Shown here: piece by piece, positions 24,985 through 33,399 of the stretch
How positions within the stretch are numbered: position 1 is the stretch's first letter
How the letters are laid out: each line of letters starts with the position of its first letter
Program-made: the position numbers and the translations under genes
The notes under the pieces: generated by a model
The model's database searches: none
Seen by the model: only the letters and a program-made list of their open reading frames with translations
What the model was told of the DNA's origin: nothing
Assembly (NCBI RefSeq): GCF_003201655.1
Contig: NZ_QJJU01000038.1
Location: forward strand, 1-40,769
Source: Mycolicibacterium moriokaense
GTDB lineage: Bacteria > Actinomycetota > Actinomycetes > Mycobacteriales > Mycobacteriaceae
DNA: 40,769 nt
Direction: 5' to 3'

Positions 24985-27186
24985 TTACGGGTCGCGGGGC
25001 AGTCCCAGCAGCCGCTCGGCGATGATGTTGAGCTGCACTTCGGTCGTGCCGCCGTAAATCGTGGTGGCACGGCTGGCCAGCAGCATCTGCGCCCATTGGC
25101 CCGGCAGCTGTTCGGGATCGCCGATCGCGCCGTCGGTGCCGAACGACTCCGTCGCGAACTCCGCGTAGCCCTGGCCGGTCTTCATCGACAGCAGCTTGGA
25201 GATCGCTGCGGCAGGCATCGGGTCGCCGCCTGCCAGCGTCAGCAGCGTCGAACGCATGTTGAGCAGCTTGGCAGCATGGCCCTCGGCAATCAGCCTGCCT
25301 GCATGGTTCTGGTCGATCTGGTCGAACTGCCCGTCGCGAATGAACTCAACGAATCCGTTCAGGTTGGCGAGGAACGGCGCCTCGCTGCTACCGATGGACA
25401 CCCGCTCTGCGGTCAGCGTGGTGCGGCTGACCTCCCAGCCGCGGTTGACCTCACCGAGCACCAGCTCGTCGGGAACGAACACATCGTCGATGAAGACGGT
25501 GTTGAACATCGCGTTTCCGGTCAGCTCGCGCAGCGGTTTCACCTCGACGCCCTCGCTGGCCATATCGAGCAGGAAGTACGTGATGCCGTTGTGTTTCGGC
25601 GCGGTGGGGTCCGTCCTGGCCAGCAGCATGCCCCACTGCGACAGCTGCGCGGCCGTGGTCCAGATCTTCTGCCCGGTAATCCGCCAACCACCGTCGACCT
25701 TGGTGGCCTTGGTGGTGAGGCCTGCCAGGTCCGAACCGGCGCCCGGCTCGGAAAATAGCTGGCACCAGATCATTTCGCCGCGGAACGTGGGCGGCAGGAA
25801 GCGCTGTTTCTGCTCTTCGTTGCCGAACGCGACGACCGAAGGGATCAGCCAAGCGGCGATGCCCATGTTGGGCCGACGCACCTGGCCGGTGGTGAATTCC
25901 TGGGCGATGATGATCTGCTCGACCGGGCTGGACGCGCGTCCCCATGGCTTGGGTAGGTGGGGCATCACCCAACCACCTTCGGCGATCGCGACGGTGCGCT
26001 CGTCACGCGGAATCGCCTTCAGCGCTGCGACTTCCGCGCGGATCTCCTCTCGCAGCTTCTCGGTTTCCGGGTCGAGATCGATGTCGATCTTGCGCAAGCC
26101 GGTGCTGGTCGCGACGTCGACCACCTGTTGCGGGTAGTCCGCCGCGCGGCCGAAACAGGCGGCAAGGACGATGGCGCGACGGAAGTAGATGTTGGTGTCG
26201 TGCTCCCACGTGAAGCCGATGCCGCCGTGCACCTGGATGCAGTCCTGCGTGCAGTGCTTGGCGGCGACGGGTGCGAGCGTCGCGGCGGCCGCTGCGGCGA
26301 ACTCGAAAGCGCTGTCTTCCGAACCTGTTTCGCGATACTCGTCGATGGCGCGAGCGGCGTCCCATACCGCCGCGGTGGCCCGCTCGGTATCGGCGATCAT
26401 CCCCGCGCACTTGTGCTTGATGGCCTGGAACTGGCCGATTGGCCTGCCGAACTGCTCGCGAATCTTGGCGTACGCGGTGGCGGTGTCGGTGGCCCAGCGC
26501 GCAACACCGATGGCCTCGGCGGACAGCAGCGTCGACATCAGCGCCCGCGCCAGGGTCCTGCTCAGATTGCTAAGCACGCGGTCGTCGCCGACCTCGACGG
26601 CGTTGGCGCGCACATGCGCCACCGGCCGTAGCGGGTCGATGCTCTTGACGGGTTCGATCTCCAGCGCTGGGTCGTTGCTGACGTCGAGCACCACCCACTC
26701 TTCGCCGCTGTCGATGGCGACCGGCAGCACCAGCACGGAGGCTTGAGCCGCGGCGGGCACCGCCCGCACCTCGCCGCGGATGACCAGGCCGTCACCATGT
26801 CGGGTGGCGGTCAGTCCGGAGTCGATCGCGTAGGCGGCGATGACCTCACCGGAAGCCAGGTCGTTGAGCAGCTTGGCGTCGGGGTCGTTGGCCGAGATCA
26901 GCGCGCTGGCGATCGCCGAAGGGACGAAGGGGCCAGGCACCGCGCCGTAGCCGAACTCGGCCAACACGATCGCCAGTTCGAGGATGCCGAAGCCTTGTCC
27001 ACCGACCGACTCCGCCAGGTGCACCCCCTGCAGCCCCTGCTCGGCCGCGGCCTTCCAATACGGCGGTGGGTTCGGGATCGGGGTTTCCAGGGCTTCGTGC
27101 AGGACGTCCGATGGGGCGACCCGCGCCACCAGGGACCGCACCGAATCGGCCAGGTCGTTGTGCTCAGGAGTGATCGCGATGGGCAT
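24985..27186 (-). CDS. fadE6: Two-domain acyl-CoA dehydrogenase FadE6
   Basis: A 733-residue fusion of two acyl-CoA dehydrogenase units. The first half (about 1-370) contains REQFGRPIGQFQAIKHK and QVHGGIGFTWEHD; the second half (about 375-733) contains SEPGAGSDLAGL, the KIWTTAAQ segment and YGGTTEVQLNIIAERLLG. The heterotetrameric FadE pairs of mycobacterial sterol degradation carry similar divided roles, so this may be a natural tandem of such a pair. Length and context match M. tuberculosis Rv0271c (731 residues as I recall). It has its own upstream dyads. The substrate is unknown, probably a CoA ester from lipid or sterol breakdown. Confidence 0.93.
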   Translation of the reverse strand: MPIAITPEHNDLADSVRSLVARVAPSDVLHEALETPIPNPPPYWKAAAEQGLQGVHLAESVGGQGFGILELAIVLAEFGYGAVPGPFVPSAIASALISANDPDAKLLNDLASGEVIAAYAIDSGLTATRHGDGLVIRGEVRAVPAAAQASVLVLPVAIDSGEEWVVLDVSNDPALEIEPVKSIDPLRPVAHVRANAVEVGDDRVLSNLSRTLARALMSTLLSAEAIGVARWATDTATAYAKIREQFGRPIGQFQAIKHKCAGMIADTERATAAVWDAARAIDEYRETGSEDSAFEFAAAAAATLAPVAAKHCTQDCIQVHGGIGFTWEHDTNIYFRRAIVLAACFGRAADYPQQVVDVATSTGLRKIDIDLDPETEKLREEIRAEVAALKAIPRDERTVAIAEGGWVMPHLPKPWGRASSPVEQIIIAQEFTTGQVRRPNMGIAAWLIPSVVAFGNEEQKQRFLPPTFRGEMIWCQLFSEPGAGSDLAGLTTKATKVDGGWRITGQKIWTTAAQLSQWGMLLARTDPTAPKHNGITYFLLDMASEGVEVKPLRELTGNAMFNTVFIDDVFVPDELVLGEVNRGWEVSRTTLTAERVSIGSSEAPFLANLNGFVEFIRDGQFDQIDQNHAGRLIAEGHAAKLLNMRSTLLTLAGGDPMPAAAISKLLSMKTGQGYAEFATESFGTDGAIGDPEQLPGQWAQMLLASRATTIYGGTTEVQLNIIAERLLGLPRDP

Positions 27187-27207
27187 AGCTGCGTTGCCTT
27201 CCCTATT

Positions 27208-27228
27208 AACCGGTCGGTTGGGACCGAC
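27208..27228. promoter_or_regulatory. Overlapping inverted repeats upstream of fadE6
   Basis: AACCG-GT-CGGTT (27208-27219) overlaps GTCGGT-TGGG-ACCGAC (27213-27228). Both are perfect dyads in the 47-bp gap before fadE6 (start 27186) and resemble TetR operators. They suggest that fadE6 has its own regulated promoter separate from the upstream dehydrogenase. Confidence 0.55.
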
Positions 27229-27233
27229 ATTAC

Positions 27234-28190
27234 CTAGTTGACCACGTTGGCCAACTCCCGCCCATCCCGCAGGCGCCGGCAGTTGTCCACCGCGTGTTCC
27301 AGGTAGCGCCGCATGGTGTCGGCGGTGTACCAGGTGACGTGCGGTGTCAGCACGACGTTGTCCAGGCCCAGCAGCGGATTGCCTGCAGGTATCGGTTCGA
27401 CGGCGAACACGTCCAGCCCCGCGGCCGCCAGCCGTCCCGTGCGCAGCGCCTCGGCAAGCGCGTCCTCGTCGACCACGGCGCCGCGTGAGGTGTTGACGAG
27501 CACCGCATCGGTTTTCATCCGGGCAAGGGCCGCGCGGTCGAGCATGCCTGTGGTCGCATCGGTCAGCGGCAGGTGCAGCGAGATGATGTCGCAGGCGACC
27601 AGCAGGTCCGGTAGCGACCGCCAGCCGGGATGGCCGTCGTCTCGGGTGCTGGTGTGTAGCACGTGGGCACCCATGGCCACCACGAACTTCTCGACGCTCT
27701 TCGCGATGTTGCCGTAGCCGATAAGCCCGACTGTGCAGCCACCGATGTCGCGCACCGTCTCGCCGAGGGTTGGATCCGACGGCCAGCCCCTGCCTTCGCG
27801 AGTCGCCCGGTCCAGCACCGGCAGCCGTCGCAACGCGGCCAGCATCAGCAGCACGGTGCCCTCGGCGACCGAGGGTGCATTCGCGCCGGGCATGTTCGCG
27901 ACCGCGATTCCCAGCCGTGTCGCCCTCTCCACGTCGATGGTGTTAACCCCTGCGCCCATTTTGTGCACGAGCTTGAGCCTGGGCGCCTTCTCCAAGTCTG
28001 GGCCCGCCAGGGGCCGCAGCACGTGCCAGATCACCTCGGCCTCGGGCAGCTCGCGGTAGAAGGTGTCGTCGTCGTCCTCGGGGCAGTAGCGGACGTCGAG
28101 CCAATCCATCTCTGGTGCAAGGAATTCGGTGACCTTCTCACCGGGAACGAAGTGTGCGAGGACTCTCAGCGCCACCGCTTCGCGATCCAC
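27234..28190 (-). CDS. D-isomer-specific 2-hydroxyacid dehydrogenase
   Basis: A 318-residue NAD-dependent 2-hydroxyacid dehydrogenase. The Rossmann motif GLIGYGNIA is at about 155-163, and the catalytic Arg236 (VNTSRGAVV), Glu265 (FAVEP) and His284 (LTPHV) are all present. It interconverts a 2-keto acid and a D-2-hydroxy acid. GTG 28190 overlaps the upstream hydrolase by 25 nt; another GTG at 28175 shortens the overlap to 10 nt. It lies between the fadE6 and Rv0272c-like genes, which I recall as adjacent in M. tuberculosis, so it is an addition to that block. Confidence 0.88.
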   Translation of the reverse strand: MDREAVALRVLAHFVPGEKVTEFLAPEMDWLDVRYCPEDDDDTFYRELPEAEVIWHVLRPLAGPDLEKAPRLKLVHKMGAGVNTIDVERATRLGIAVANMPGANAPSVAEGTVLLMLAALRRLPVLDRATREGRGWPSDPTLGETVRDIGGCTVGLIGYGNIAKSVEKFVVAMGAHVLHTSTRDDGHPGWRSLPDLLVACDIISLHLPLTDATTGMLDRAALARMKTDAVLVNTSRGAVVDEDALAEALRTGRLAAAGLDVFAVEPIPAGNPLLGLDNVVLTPHVTWYTADTMRRYLEHAVDNCRRLRDGRELANVVN

Positions 28191-29308
28191 TTGGCGATGG
28201 TATCGGCCTTCTCGCTGCGGGCGCCCGGTGTAGTGAAGTAGTGGTCGGTGTCCGCCGAGTGCAGAGTCTTGTCGGTGCTGGCCAGCGCGTCGTAGATGCG
28301 CTGCGCATCACTGGGGTACACGCCCGTGTCCTGCTCGGCATTGATCACCAGCGCGGGGCATTCGATGCGGGCCAGGTGCGGTTCGGCGCGGGTCTGCGCG
28401 TGCCGAAGACTCCACATTCCCAGCCAGTTGCGCAGAGTGCAGGCGGCGGCGATGCCATGCGCAGAGCGGTTGGCCTTGGCGGGCTGGCCCGCGTAGCACA
28501 TGTTGGCGGGCCGTTTGGTCGGCTCGATCGTCGGATCGACCATCCTCAGGTCAGCCCAGGTGCGTAGCACTGTGAACGGACGATCGGAGAAACCTGCCGC
28601 GTGGACGCGCTTGAGCTCGGTCTCGGCCCAGTCGGTGATCGCGTTGTTGCGGGCGAGCTGTGCAGCGCGATAGCGCTCGATGAAATCGGCCGAGTATGGC
28701 GGTCCGTTGCGCTCGTCGAACAGGTCGAGATCGGGATCGGCTGCGATGGCGTCGTTTTCGTCGACGACGGACGCATCCATCCACGCGGTGAGCACGTCAG
28801 GGCGGCCAGGGTGTGCGGCGCTCGCGATATAACCGTCGGCGGGCAGCAGGTCGGTCAGGCCGGCCGCGGGCCGCATGCCCTCCAGGGGCGTCACGTGAGA
28901 GTCGATGGCCTGTGCCTGGTATGCCGCCATCAGCGAACCGCCGCCGGAATTACCCAGCAGCACAATGGTTTCCACGCCCTGCGTCTCGCGTAGCCAGCGC
29001 ACTCCGACGCCGATGTCGACCAGGGCGTGATCCAGCAGAAAGCTGCTCTCGTATCCGCGGTACCTGGTGTTCCAGCCGAGGAAGCCGATACCGCGGGTGG
29101 CCATGTAGTCGGCGAGGTAGTGCTCGGCGAAGTCGATCTGATAGTGCGTGGCGATCATCGCGACCTTTGGCTTGCGCCCCACACCACGGTGGTAGAGCCC
29201 CTGGCACGGATGCCCACCGGCCCCGGCCCGCCGCGCCGTCGGTGAATCCATCCCGACGAACTCTCGTGTAACGCCGGGTGTTCCGGTGGTCGCCGGTGTC
29301 TTGGTCAT
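28166..29308 (-). CDS. Alpha/beta hydrolase (Rv0272c-like)
   Basis: A 380-residue alpha/beta hydrolase. The nucleophile elbow GNSGGG gives Ser121. A likely acid is in VINAEQDTGVYPSDAQ, and the His is in DTDHYFT near the C-terminus. Esterase or thioesterase activity is plausible but the substrate is unknown. The ATG shares ATGA with the stop of the TetR gene, so the two are coupled, and this start was preferred over a frame 21 codons longer inside tetR. Size and neighbours match Rv0272c (377 residues as I recall). Confidence 0.85.
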   Translation of the reverse strand: MTKTPATTGTPGVTREFVGMDSPTARRAGAGGHPCQGLYHRGVGRKPKVAMIATHYQIDFAEHYLADYMATRGIGFLGWNTRYRGYESSFLLDHALVDIGVGVRWLRETQGVETIVLLGNSGGGSLMAAYQAQAIDSHVTPLEGMRPAAGLTDLLPADGYIASAAHPGRPDVLTAWMDASVVDENDAIAADPDLDLFDERNGPPYSADFIERYRAAQLARNNAITDWAETELKRVHAAGFSDRPFTVLRTWADLRMVDPTIEPTKRPANMCYAGQPAKANRSAHGIAAACTLRNWLGMWSLRHAQTRAEPHLARIECPALVINAEQDTGVYPSDAQRIYDALASTDKTLHSADTDHYFTTPGARSEKADTIAKWIAKRWR

Positions 29309-29940
29309 ATCAGCCCGGCTTCCTTGTGGTAGATGGTCCGGTAGAAGAAGTTGGCCAGCGTGGCGATGCACGCGTCGTCGTCGACGGTGTCGGCCGCGGC
29401 GTCGCCGGATAGTTGCGTGTAGCAGAACTGGTTGAGCATCGAGACCATCGCCACCGCCACCAGATGTGGGTCGTCGTCCGGGGAGCAGAAGCCGTGCCGC
29501 TGCGCCTGTTTCACCATCTGGGTGATCAATCCTATTGGCAACGAGCAGATATCGGCCCAGTAATCGGCGAAGTCGTCGCTGATCATGGCCAGCTGTGACA
29601 CGCTGATGATCTCGGCAAGCCGGTTGCGATAGGTGGTCCAGTGGGCTGCGGCGGCCTCATGCGAGCGCTCCCAGTTGGTTAGCCCGGGTTCGGCGGCCGC
29701 CCGCGAGCGTTCGCGCGCCTCGTCACGGAATCGCACGGCCCACTCGCGGACCATCGCTTCCTTGGAGTCGTAGTAGTTGTAGAACGACGCGGTTGACTTG
29801 CCCGCTTCGGCGGCGATGTCCGAAATCGTCGTCGCCAGAATGCCCTTGCGGGCGACCACCACCCTGGCCGCCGCGTCGATCGCGGCCTGCGTCTGCCTGC
29901 CGCGCAGAGTCGGCAATTCCTCGCGTGGACTGACGGTCAC
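29305..29940 (-). CDS. TetR-family regulator (Rv0273c-like)
   Basis: A 211-residue TetR-type regulator. The DNA-binding part at about 17-63 includes AIDAAARVVVARKGILATTI and the recognition helix AGKSTASFYNYYDSKEAM. The C-terminal half is helical, with several Trp and Tyr residues that could line a hydrophobic pocket, perhaps for an acyl-CoA. It is coupled to the downstream hydrolase gene and divergent from the Rv0274-like gene; a perfect 22-bp dyad in the shared promoter is its likely operator. Confidence 0.92.
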   Translation of the reverse strand: MTVSPREELPTLRGRQTQAAIDAAARVVVARKGILATTISDIAAEAGKSTASFYNYYDSKEAMVREWAVRFRDEARERSRAAAEPGLTNWERSHEAAAAHWTTYRNRLAEIISVSQLAMISDDFADYWADICSLPIGLITQMVKQAQRHGFCSPDDDPHLVAVAMVSMLNQFCYTQLSGDAAADTVDDDACIATLANFFYRTIYHKEAGLI

Positions 29941-29965
29941 GGGGCTCCTAGGCCATTGATCGTAC

Positions 29966-29987
29966 CTGAATCTGATGTTAGATTCAG
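29966..29987. promoter_or_regulatory. TetR operator between Rv0273c-like and Rv0274-like genes
   Basis: CTGAATCT (29966-29973) and AGATTCAG (29980-29987) are exact inverted repeats separated by GATGTT. The dyad is 26 nt from the tetR start and 29 nt from the plus-strand gene, well placed to control both. Confidence 0.7.
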
Positions 29988-30016
29988 ATTTCGAGCTTGG
30001 CTAGAGGAGCCGCAAG

Positions 30017-30598
30017 ATGATCAAGCCGAACAATCCCAATTCCGAGTTCCAGCTCGGCGGAATCAACCACGTTGCGTTGGTCTGCTCCGACATGGAACGC
30101 ACCGTCGACTTCTACAGCAATGTCCTCGGCATGCCGCTGATCAAGTCGCTGGATCTGCCGGGGGGTATGGGCCAGCACTTCTTCTTCGACGCCGGCAGCG
30201 GTGATTGCGTTGCATTCTTCTGGTTCGCCGACGCTCCCGACCGGGTGCCCGGCGTTTCGTCGCCGGAGGCGATCCCCGGGATCGGTGACATCGTGAGCGC
30301 CGTGAGCACCATGAACCACCTCGCCTTCCACGTGCCTGCCGAGAAGTTCGACGAGTACCGGCAGCGGCTCAAGGACAAGGGCGTGCGCGTCGGGCCGGTG
30401 CTCAATCACGACGAGAGCGAGGCGCAGGTGTCGTCGACGGTGCATCCTGGCGTGTACGTGCGATCGTTCTACTTCCTCGACCCCGACGGCATCACCCTTG
30501 AGTTCGCCTGCTGGACCAAGGAGTTCACCGAGAACGACACCAACACGGCACCGAAGACCGCAGCGGACCGTCGACCCCGAGTGTCCGTGGGACGCTAG
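30017..30598 (+). CDS. VOC/glyoxalase-fold protein (Rv0274-like)
   Basis: A 193-residue vicinal-oxygen-chelate fold protein made of two beta-alpha-beta-beta-beta units. Possible metal ligands are His in INHVALVCSD, His in MNHLAFHV and a Glu in ITLEFACW near residue 165. The fold serves glyoxalases, extradiol dioxygenases and epimerases, so the reaction is open. GAGGAGC lies about 9 nt before the ATG. It has the same length as I recall for Rv0274 and is divergent from the TetR gene. It is probably induced with the fadE6-region lipid genes. Confidence 0.85.
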   Translation: MIKPNNPNSEFQLGGINHVALVCSDMERTVDFYSNVLGMPLIKSLDLPGGMGQHFFFDAGSGDCVAFFWFADAPDRVPGVSSPEAIPGIGDIVSAVSTMNHLAFHVPAEKFDEYRQRLKDKGVRVGPVLNHDESEAQVSSTVHPGVYVRSFYFLDPDGITLEFACWTKEFTENDTNTAPKTAADRRPRVSVGR

Positions 30599-30605
30599 CG
30601 CAACC

Positions 30606-31154
30606 ATGCCTGACGGCGAGGTTTCGGATGACCAGATCGCCGCGATGTCGGCCACCGAACGCCGTGAGCTGATCACCCGGTTGGAGCGCCCCCTCGACGA
30701 GGTTGTGCCGGAGTCGGCGCTCGTCCGGATGCGGCGGGTGCGCCTCGTGCTGATGACCGGGGCCATCGTGGGCCTGATCCCGTGGATCGCCTATCTCTCG
30801 ATCACGTTGCCCGACAGGTACATTGCGAACAACTGGACGGTGACCTGGGTCGGGTTCGACGTCCTGTTGCTGCTCTTCATGGTCACCACAGCGGTGCTCG
30901 GGTTGTTGCGACGCCAGCTGTTGGTTCTCACCGCCTTCACCACCGGCATCCTGCTGATCTGCGACGCGTGGTTCGACGTGATGACGGCCGCGCCCGACGA
31001 CAGGTGGCTGTCGGTCTTGACGGCCGTCGTGGGTGAGCTCCCGCTGGCGGTCCTTCTGATCACCGGCGCCCTGCGCATTGTTCGGTTGACGGCAACCCGG
31101 CTATTCGCACTCGATCCCGGCATGCCGCTGTGGCGAATTCCGTTGCTGCCCTAG
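30606..31154 (+). CDS. Four-segment membrane protein
   Basis: A 182-residue protein: about 45 polar N-terminal residues (SATERRELITRLERPLDEV), then four hydrophobic segments at about 48-68, 80-103, 110-125 and 135-158. No family is recognised. It follows the VOC gene by 7 nt and is probably co-transcribed. Its last 4 nt overlap the 3' end of the convergent TetR gene. In M. tuberculosis, as I recall it, Rv0274 and Rv0275c are adjacent, so this gene is extra here. A longer open frame overlapping the VOC gene was rejected. Confidence 0.75.
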   Translation: MPDGEVSDDQIAAMSATERRELITRLERPLDEVVPESALVRMRRVRLVLMTGAIVGLIPWIAYLSITLPDRYIANNWTVTWVGFDVLLLLFMVTTAVLGLLRRQLLVLTAFTTGILLICDAWFDVMTAAPDDRWLSVLTAVVGELPLAVLLITGALRIVRLTATRLFALDPGMPLWRIPLLP

Positions 31155-31777
31155 CTTTTGGACAGTTTCGGATCTGCAAGGTTGTCGATCATGGATGCCA
31201 ACTGGTCGACAAGTTCGTCAGGCTCGAGCTTGGTGTCACCCGCCAGCCACGCGGTGATGGTCTGACTCACGCCGCCAACCACGAAATGCGAGCTGGCCTT
31301 CGTGCGGTCGTTGTCTTGCGCACCCAATGAGCCCGCATGTTGGAAAAGCAGCATCGCCATCAGTGCGCCGGATTCCGCGCGCTTGCGGACCACGACGGGG
31401 TTGGACAGCTGCGAGCTGAACAACAGTCGACCCACCCGGGTATCGGCGGCGATGGTCCGTACGACGTTGGCCATGCCTGCCCGGCTCTGTTCCTTGAAGG
31501 GGGCCGCCGCGACAGCGGCCTGCGTCGTCGCCGCGATGTCGGCGATCACCCAGTCGAACACCGCGGCGACGAAGTCGTCCTTGTCGGTGAAGCCCTCGTA
31601 GAAGTAACGCAGCGCCACCCCCGCCTGGCGGCAGATGCCGCGCACCGTCAGATCCGACAGATCGGAGTCGGTGCCGAGGATGTCGAGGCCTGCTTCCAGG
31701 AAGCGGCGGCGGCGAGCGGCGACGCGTTCGGCCGCTTCGACGCCGCGGTAGGGCCGCACTTGAGCCATCGGGTCCAT
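31151..31777 (-). CDS. TetR-family regulator (Rv0275c-like)
   Basis: A 208-residue TetR-type regulator. The helix-turn-helix spans about 18-70, with RRRFLEAGLDILGT and the recognition helix AGVALRYFYEGFTDK; the rest is the helical effector domain. It is divergent from the MpaB-like gene and shares a 73-bp promoter with it. The protein is shorter than the annotated M. tuberculosis Rv0275c as I recall it (about 241), perhaps because of a different start choice. Confidence 0.9.
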   Translation of the reverse strand: MDPMAQVRPYRGVEAAERVAARRRRFLEAGLDILGTDSDLSDLTVRGICRQAGVALRYFYEGFTDKDDFVAAVFDWVIADIAATTQAAVAAAPFKEQSRAGMANVVRTIAADTRVGRLLFSSQLSNPVVVRKRAESGALMAMLLFQHAGSLGAQDNDRTKASSHFVVGGVSQTITAWLAGDTKLEPDELVDQLASMIDNLADPKLSKS

Positions 31778-31805
31778 CTTGACATCGCCGTCGCGTGGGG
31801 AGCAA

Positions 31806-31819
31806 TATATCTGGATACA
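31806..31819. promoter_or_regulatory. Candidate TetR operator (TATATC-TG-GATACA)
   Basis: An inverted repeat with one mismatch (TATATC 31806-31811, GATACA 31814-31819) lies midway between the divergent TetR and MpaB-like genes. It is weaker than the other dyads in this window. Confidence 0.35.
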
Positions 31820-31850
31820 AACGTTCTCACTTTTGCCGATAGGTAGGTCA

Positions 31851-32747
31851 ATGACGATCAGTGAGCCGCTTCACCACGTCGAGCGTGCGGTAAGCGATGG
31901 TGCGGCCTCCCCTTTGCCCGCGTCGCGGCGTTCCGTCGGAATCGACGACGGCCTGATGGGGGTGGCCCTGCTGGCTGGGCCCGCGAACGTGATCATGCAA
32001 CTTGCTCTGCCAGGCGTCGGCTACGGCGTGATGGAGAGCCGGGTGGAGAGCGGCCGGGTGGACCGGCATCCGATCAAGCGCGCACGCACAACATTCACCT
32101 ATCTCGCCGTGGCGACCAATGGCAGCGACGACCAGAAGGCGGCGTTCCGCCGTGCGGTGAACCGGGCCCACGCGCAGGTCTACTCGACCGACGAAAGTCC
32201 CGTCGCCTACAACGCGTTCGACACCGATCTGCAGCTGTGGGTCGGAGCGTGTCTGTACAAGGGCGCGGTCGACATATACCGCTTGTTCGTCGGAGAGATG
32301 GACGATGAGACCGCCGAGCGTCACTACCGCGAGGGGATGGCGCTCGGCACTACTTTGCAGGTGCCGCCCGACAAATGGCCCGCCGACCGTGCCGCGTTCG
32401 ACCGGTATTGGCAGGAGTCGCTGGCCAAGCTGCACATCGATGACGCGGTCCGCGAGTACCTGTGGCCCATCGCAGCTGGCCGCGTGCGTGGCGTCAAGCT
32501 GCCTGCCCCGGTGCAGCGTGCGCTGGATAACTTCGGCCTGCTGATCACGACGGGCTTTCTGCCGCAACGCTTCCGCGACGAGATGAAGCTGGACTGGAAC
32601 GCGGGCAAGCAGCGCCGCTTCGACCGCACGATCGGTGTCCTTCGCTTCGTCAACAATCTGCTGCCGCGGTTCATCCGCCAGTTCCCGTTCAACGTGTTGC
32701 TGAAGGACGTCGACCGACGGATCCGCACAGGGCGCCCGCTCGTCTAG
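31851..32747 (+). CDS. Oxygenase MpaB-family protein (DUF2236, Rv0276-like)
   Basis: A 298-residue protein of the MpaB/latex-clearing-protein-like family (DUF2236). Typical features are GPANVIMQLALPGVGYGV near 45-60, HPIKRARTTFTYLA, and a following RAVNRAHAQV helix with the conserved His; relatives bind haem b and act as oxygenases, for example on polyisoprene or mycophenolic acid intermediates. Activity here is inferred from family only. AGGTAGG precedes the ATG by 6 nt. Length and divergent TetR neighbour match Rv0275c-Rv0276. Confidence 0.85.
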   Translation: MTISEPLHHVERAVSDGAASPLPASRRSVGIDDGLMGVALLAGPANVIMQLALPGVGYGVMESRVESGRVDRHPIKRARTTFTYLAVATNGSDDQKAAFRRAVNRAHAQVYSTDESPVAYNAFDTDLQLWVGACLYKGAVDIYRLFVGEMDDETAERHYREGMALGTTLQVPPDKWPADRAAFDRYWQESLAKLHIDDAVREYLWPIAAGRVRGVKLPAPVQRALDNFGLLITTGFLPQRFRDEMKLDWNAGKQRRFDRTIGVLRFVNNLLPRFIRQFPFNVLLKDVDRRIRTGRPLV

Positions 32748-32748
32748 C

Positions 32749-33342
32749 TCACCCGTGGGCGCGCCAGTGAATGAAGACGCGGCCCAACGGCAGCAGTGAC
32801 ATCCGTGCGCCGGGAAGTTCGGCGTGGACGTGACGGCGTAACTGCGCAACGGTGTCGCGCGGTGGCCACACCGTCGGCGCGCTGTGTTCCCATTTACCGC
32901 GTATCCGGATCGCGACTCCACGGATCACGAGGGTGACGAGCGCCCACGGCAGATGGCGCCAACCGGGTCGAGCGAACGCGACAATCGCGAGCGTCCCGCC
33001 GGGTCGGACAAGCCCGCGCATGCACTGCAGCGCGGCCCGAGTGTCGGGGAGATGGTGCAGGGTGGCATTGGACACGATGGCGTCGAAGCTGCCCAGTCGT
33101 TCGCTCGTCTCGAGGATGTCCTCGTGTCTCCAGGTCACCTTGGCGGTGGGGAACCGCTGCTTGGCTCGCTCCAGAACCGGCCGGTCGATGTCCACAGCGA
33201 CGACATGCGGTACGCGTTGCGACAGGCGAGCGGCCAAAAACCCATCGCCGCAGCCAACTTCGAGCACGCACGCAGCGTCCGCAGGAATGCACCTGTCCAG
33301 CTTCCCGTCGTAGTGGATGTTGACGTTCCACGGTTTTGCCAC
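32749..33342 (-). CDS. Class I SAM-dependent methyltransferase
   Basis: A 197-residue methyltransferase. Motif I VLEVGCGDG (about 26-34) binds SAM, an acidic residue in VAVDIDRP contacts the ribose, and NATLHHLPD marks the methyltransferase-11 type. The C-terminal third is Arg/Trp-rich and probably substrate-specific. It starts at a GTG, with CAGAAT 6 nt upstream as a weak leaderless -10. It is convergent with the MpaB-like gene (1 nt) and divergent from the next methyltransferase. Substrate unknown. Confidence 0.85.
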   Translation of the reverse strand: MAKPWNVNIHYDGKLDRCIPADAACVLEVGCGDGFLAARLSQRVPHVVAVDIDRPVLERAKQRFPTAKVTWRHEDILETSERLGSFDAIVSNATLHHLPDTRAALQCMRGLVRPGGTLAIVAFARPGWRHLPWALVTLVIRGVAIRIRGKWEHSAPTVWPPRDTVAQLRRHVHAELPGARMSLLPLGRVFIHWRAHG

Positions 33343-33385
33343 GAAGCCATTCTGGTTGACCTGTCAGAGTCCGAGCGTATAAACG

Positions 33386-33399
33386 CGTACGTGCGTACG
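33386..33399. promoter_or_regulatory. CGTACG dyad over a start codon
   Basis: CGTACG-TG-CGTACG is an inverted repeat that covers the GTG start at 33391. It could be an operator or a hairpin affecting translation initiation. Confidence 0.35.
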
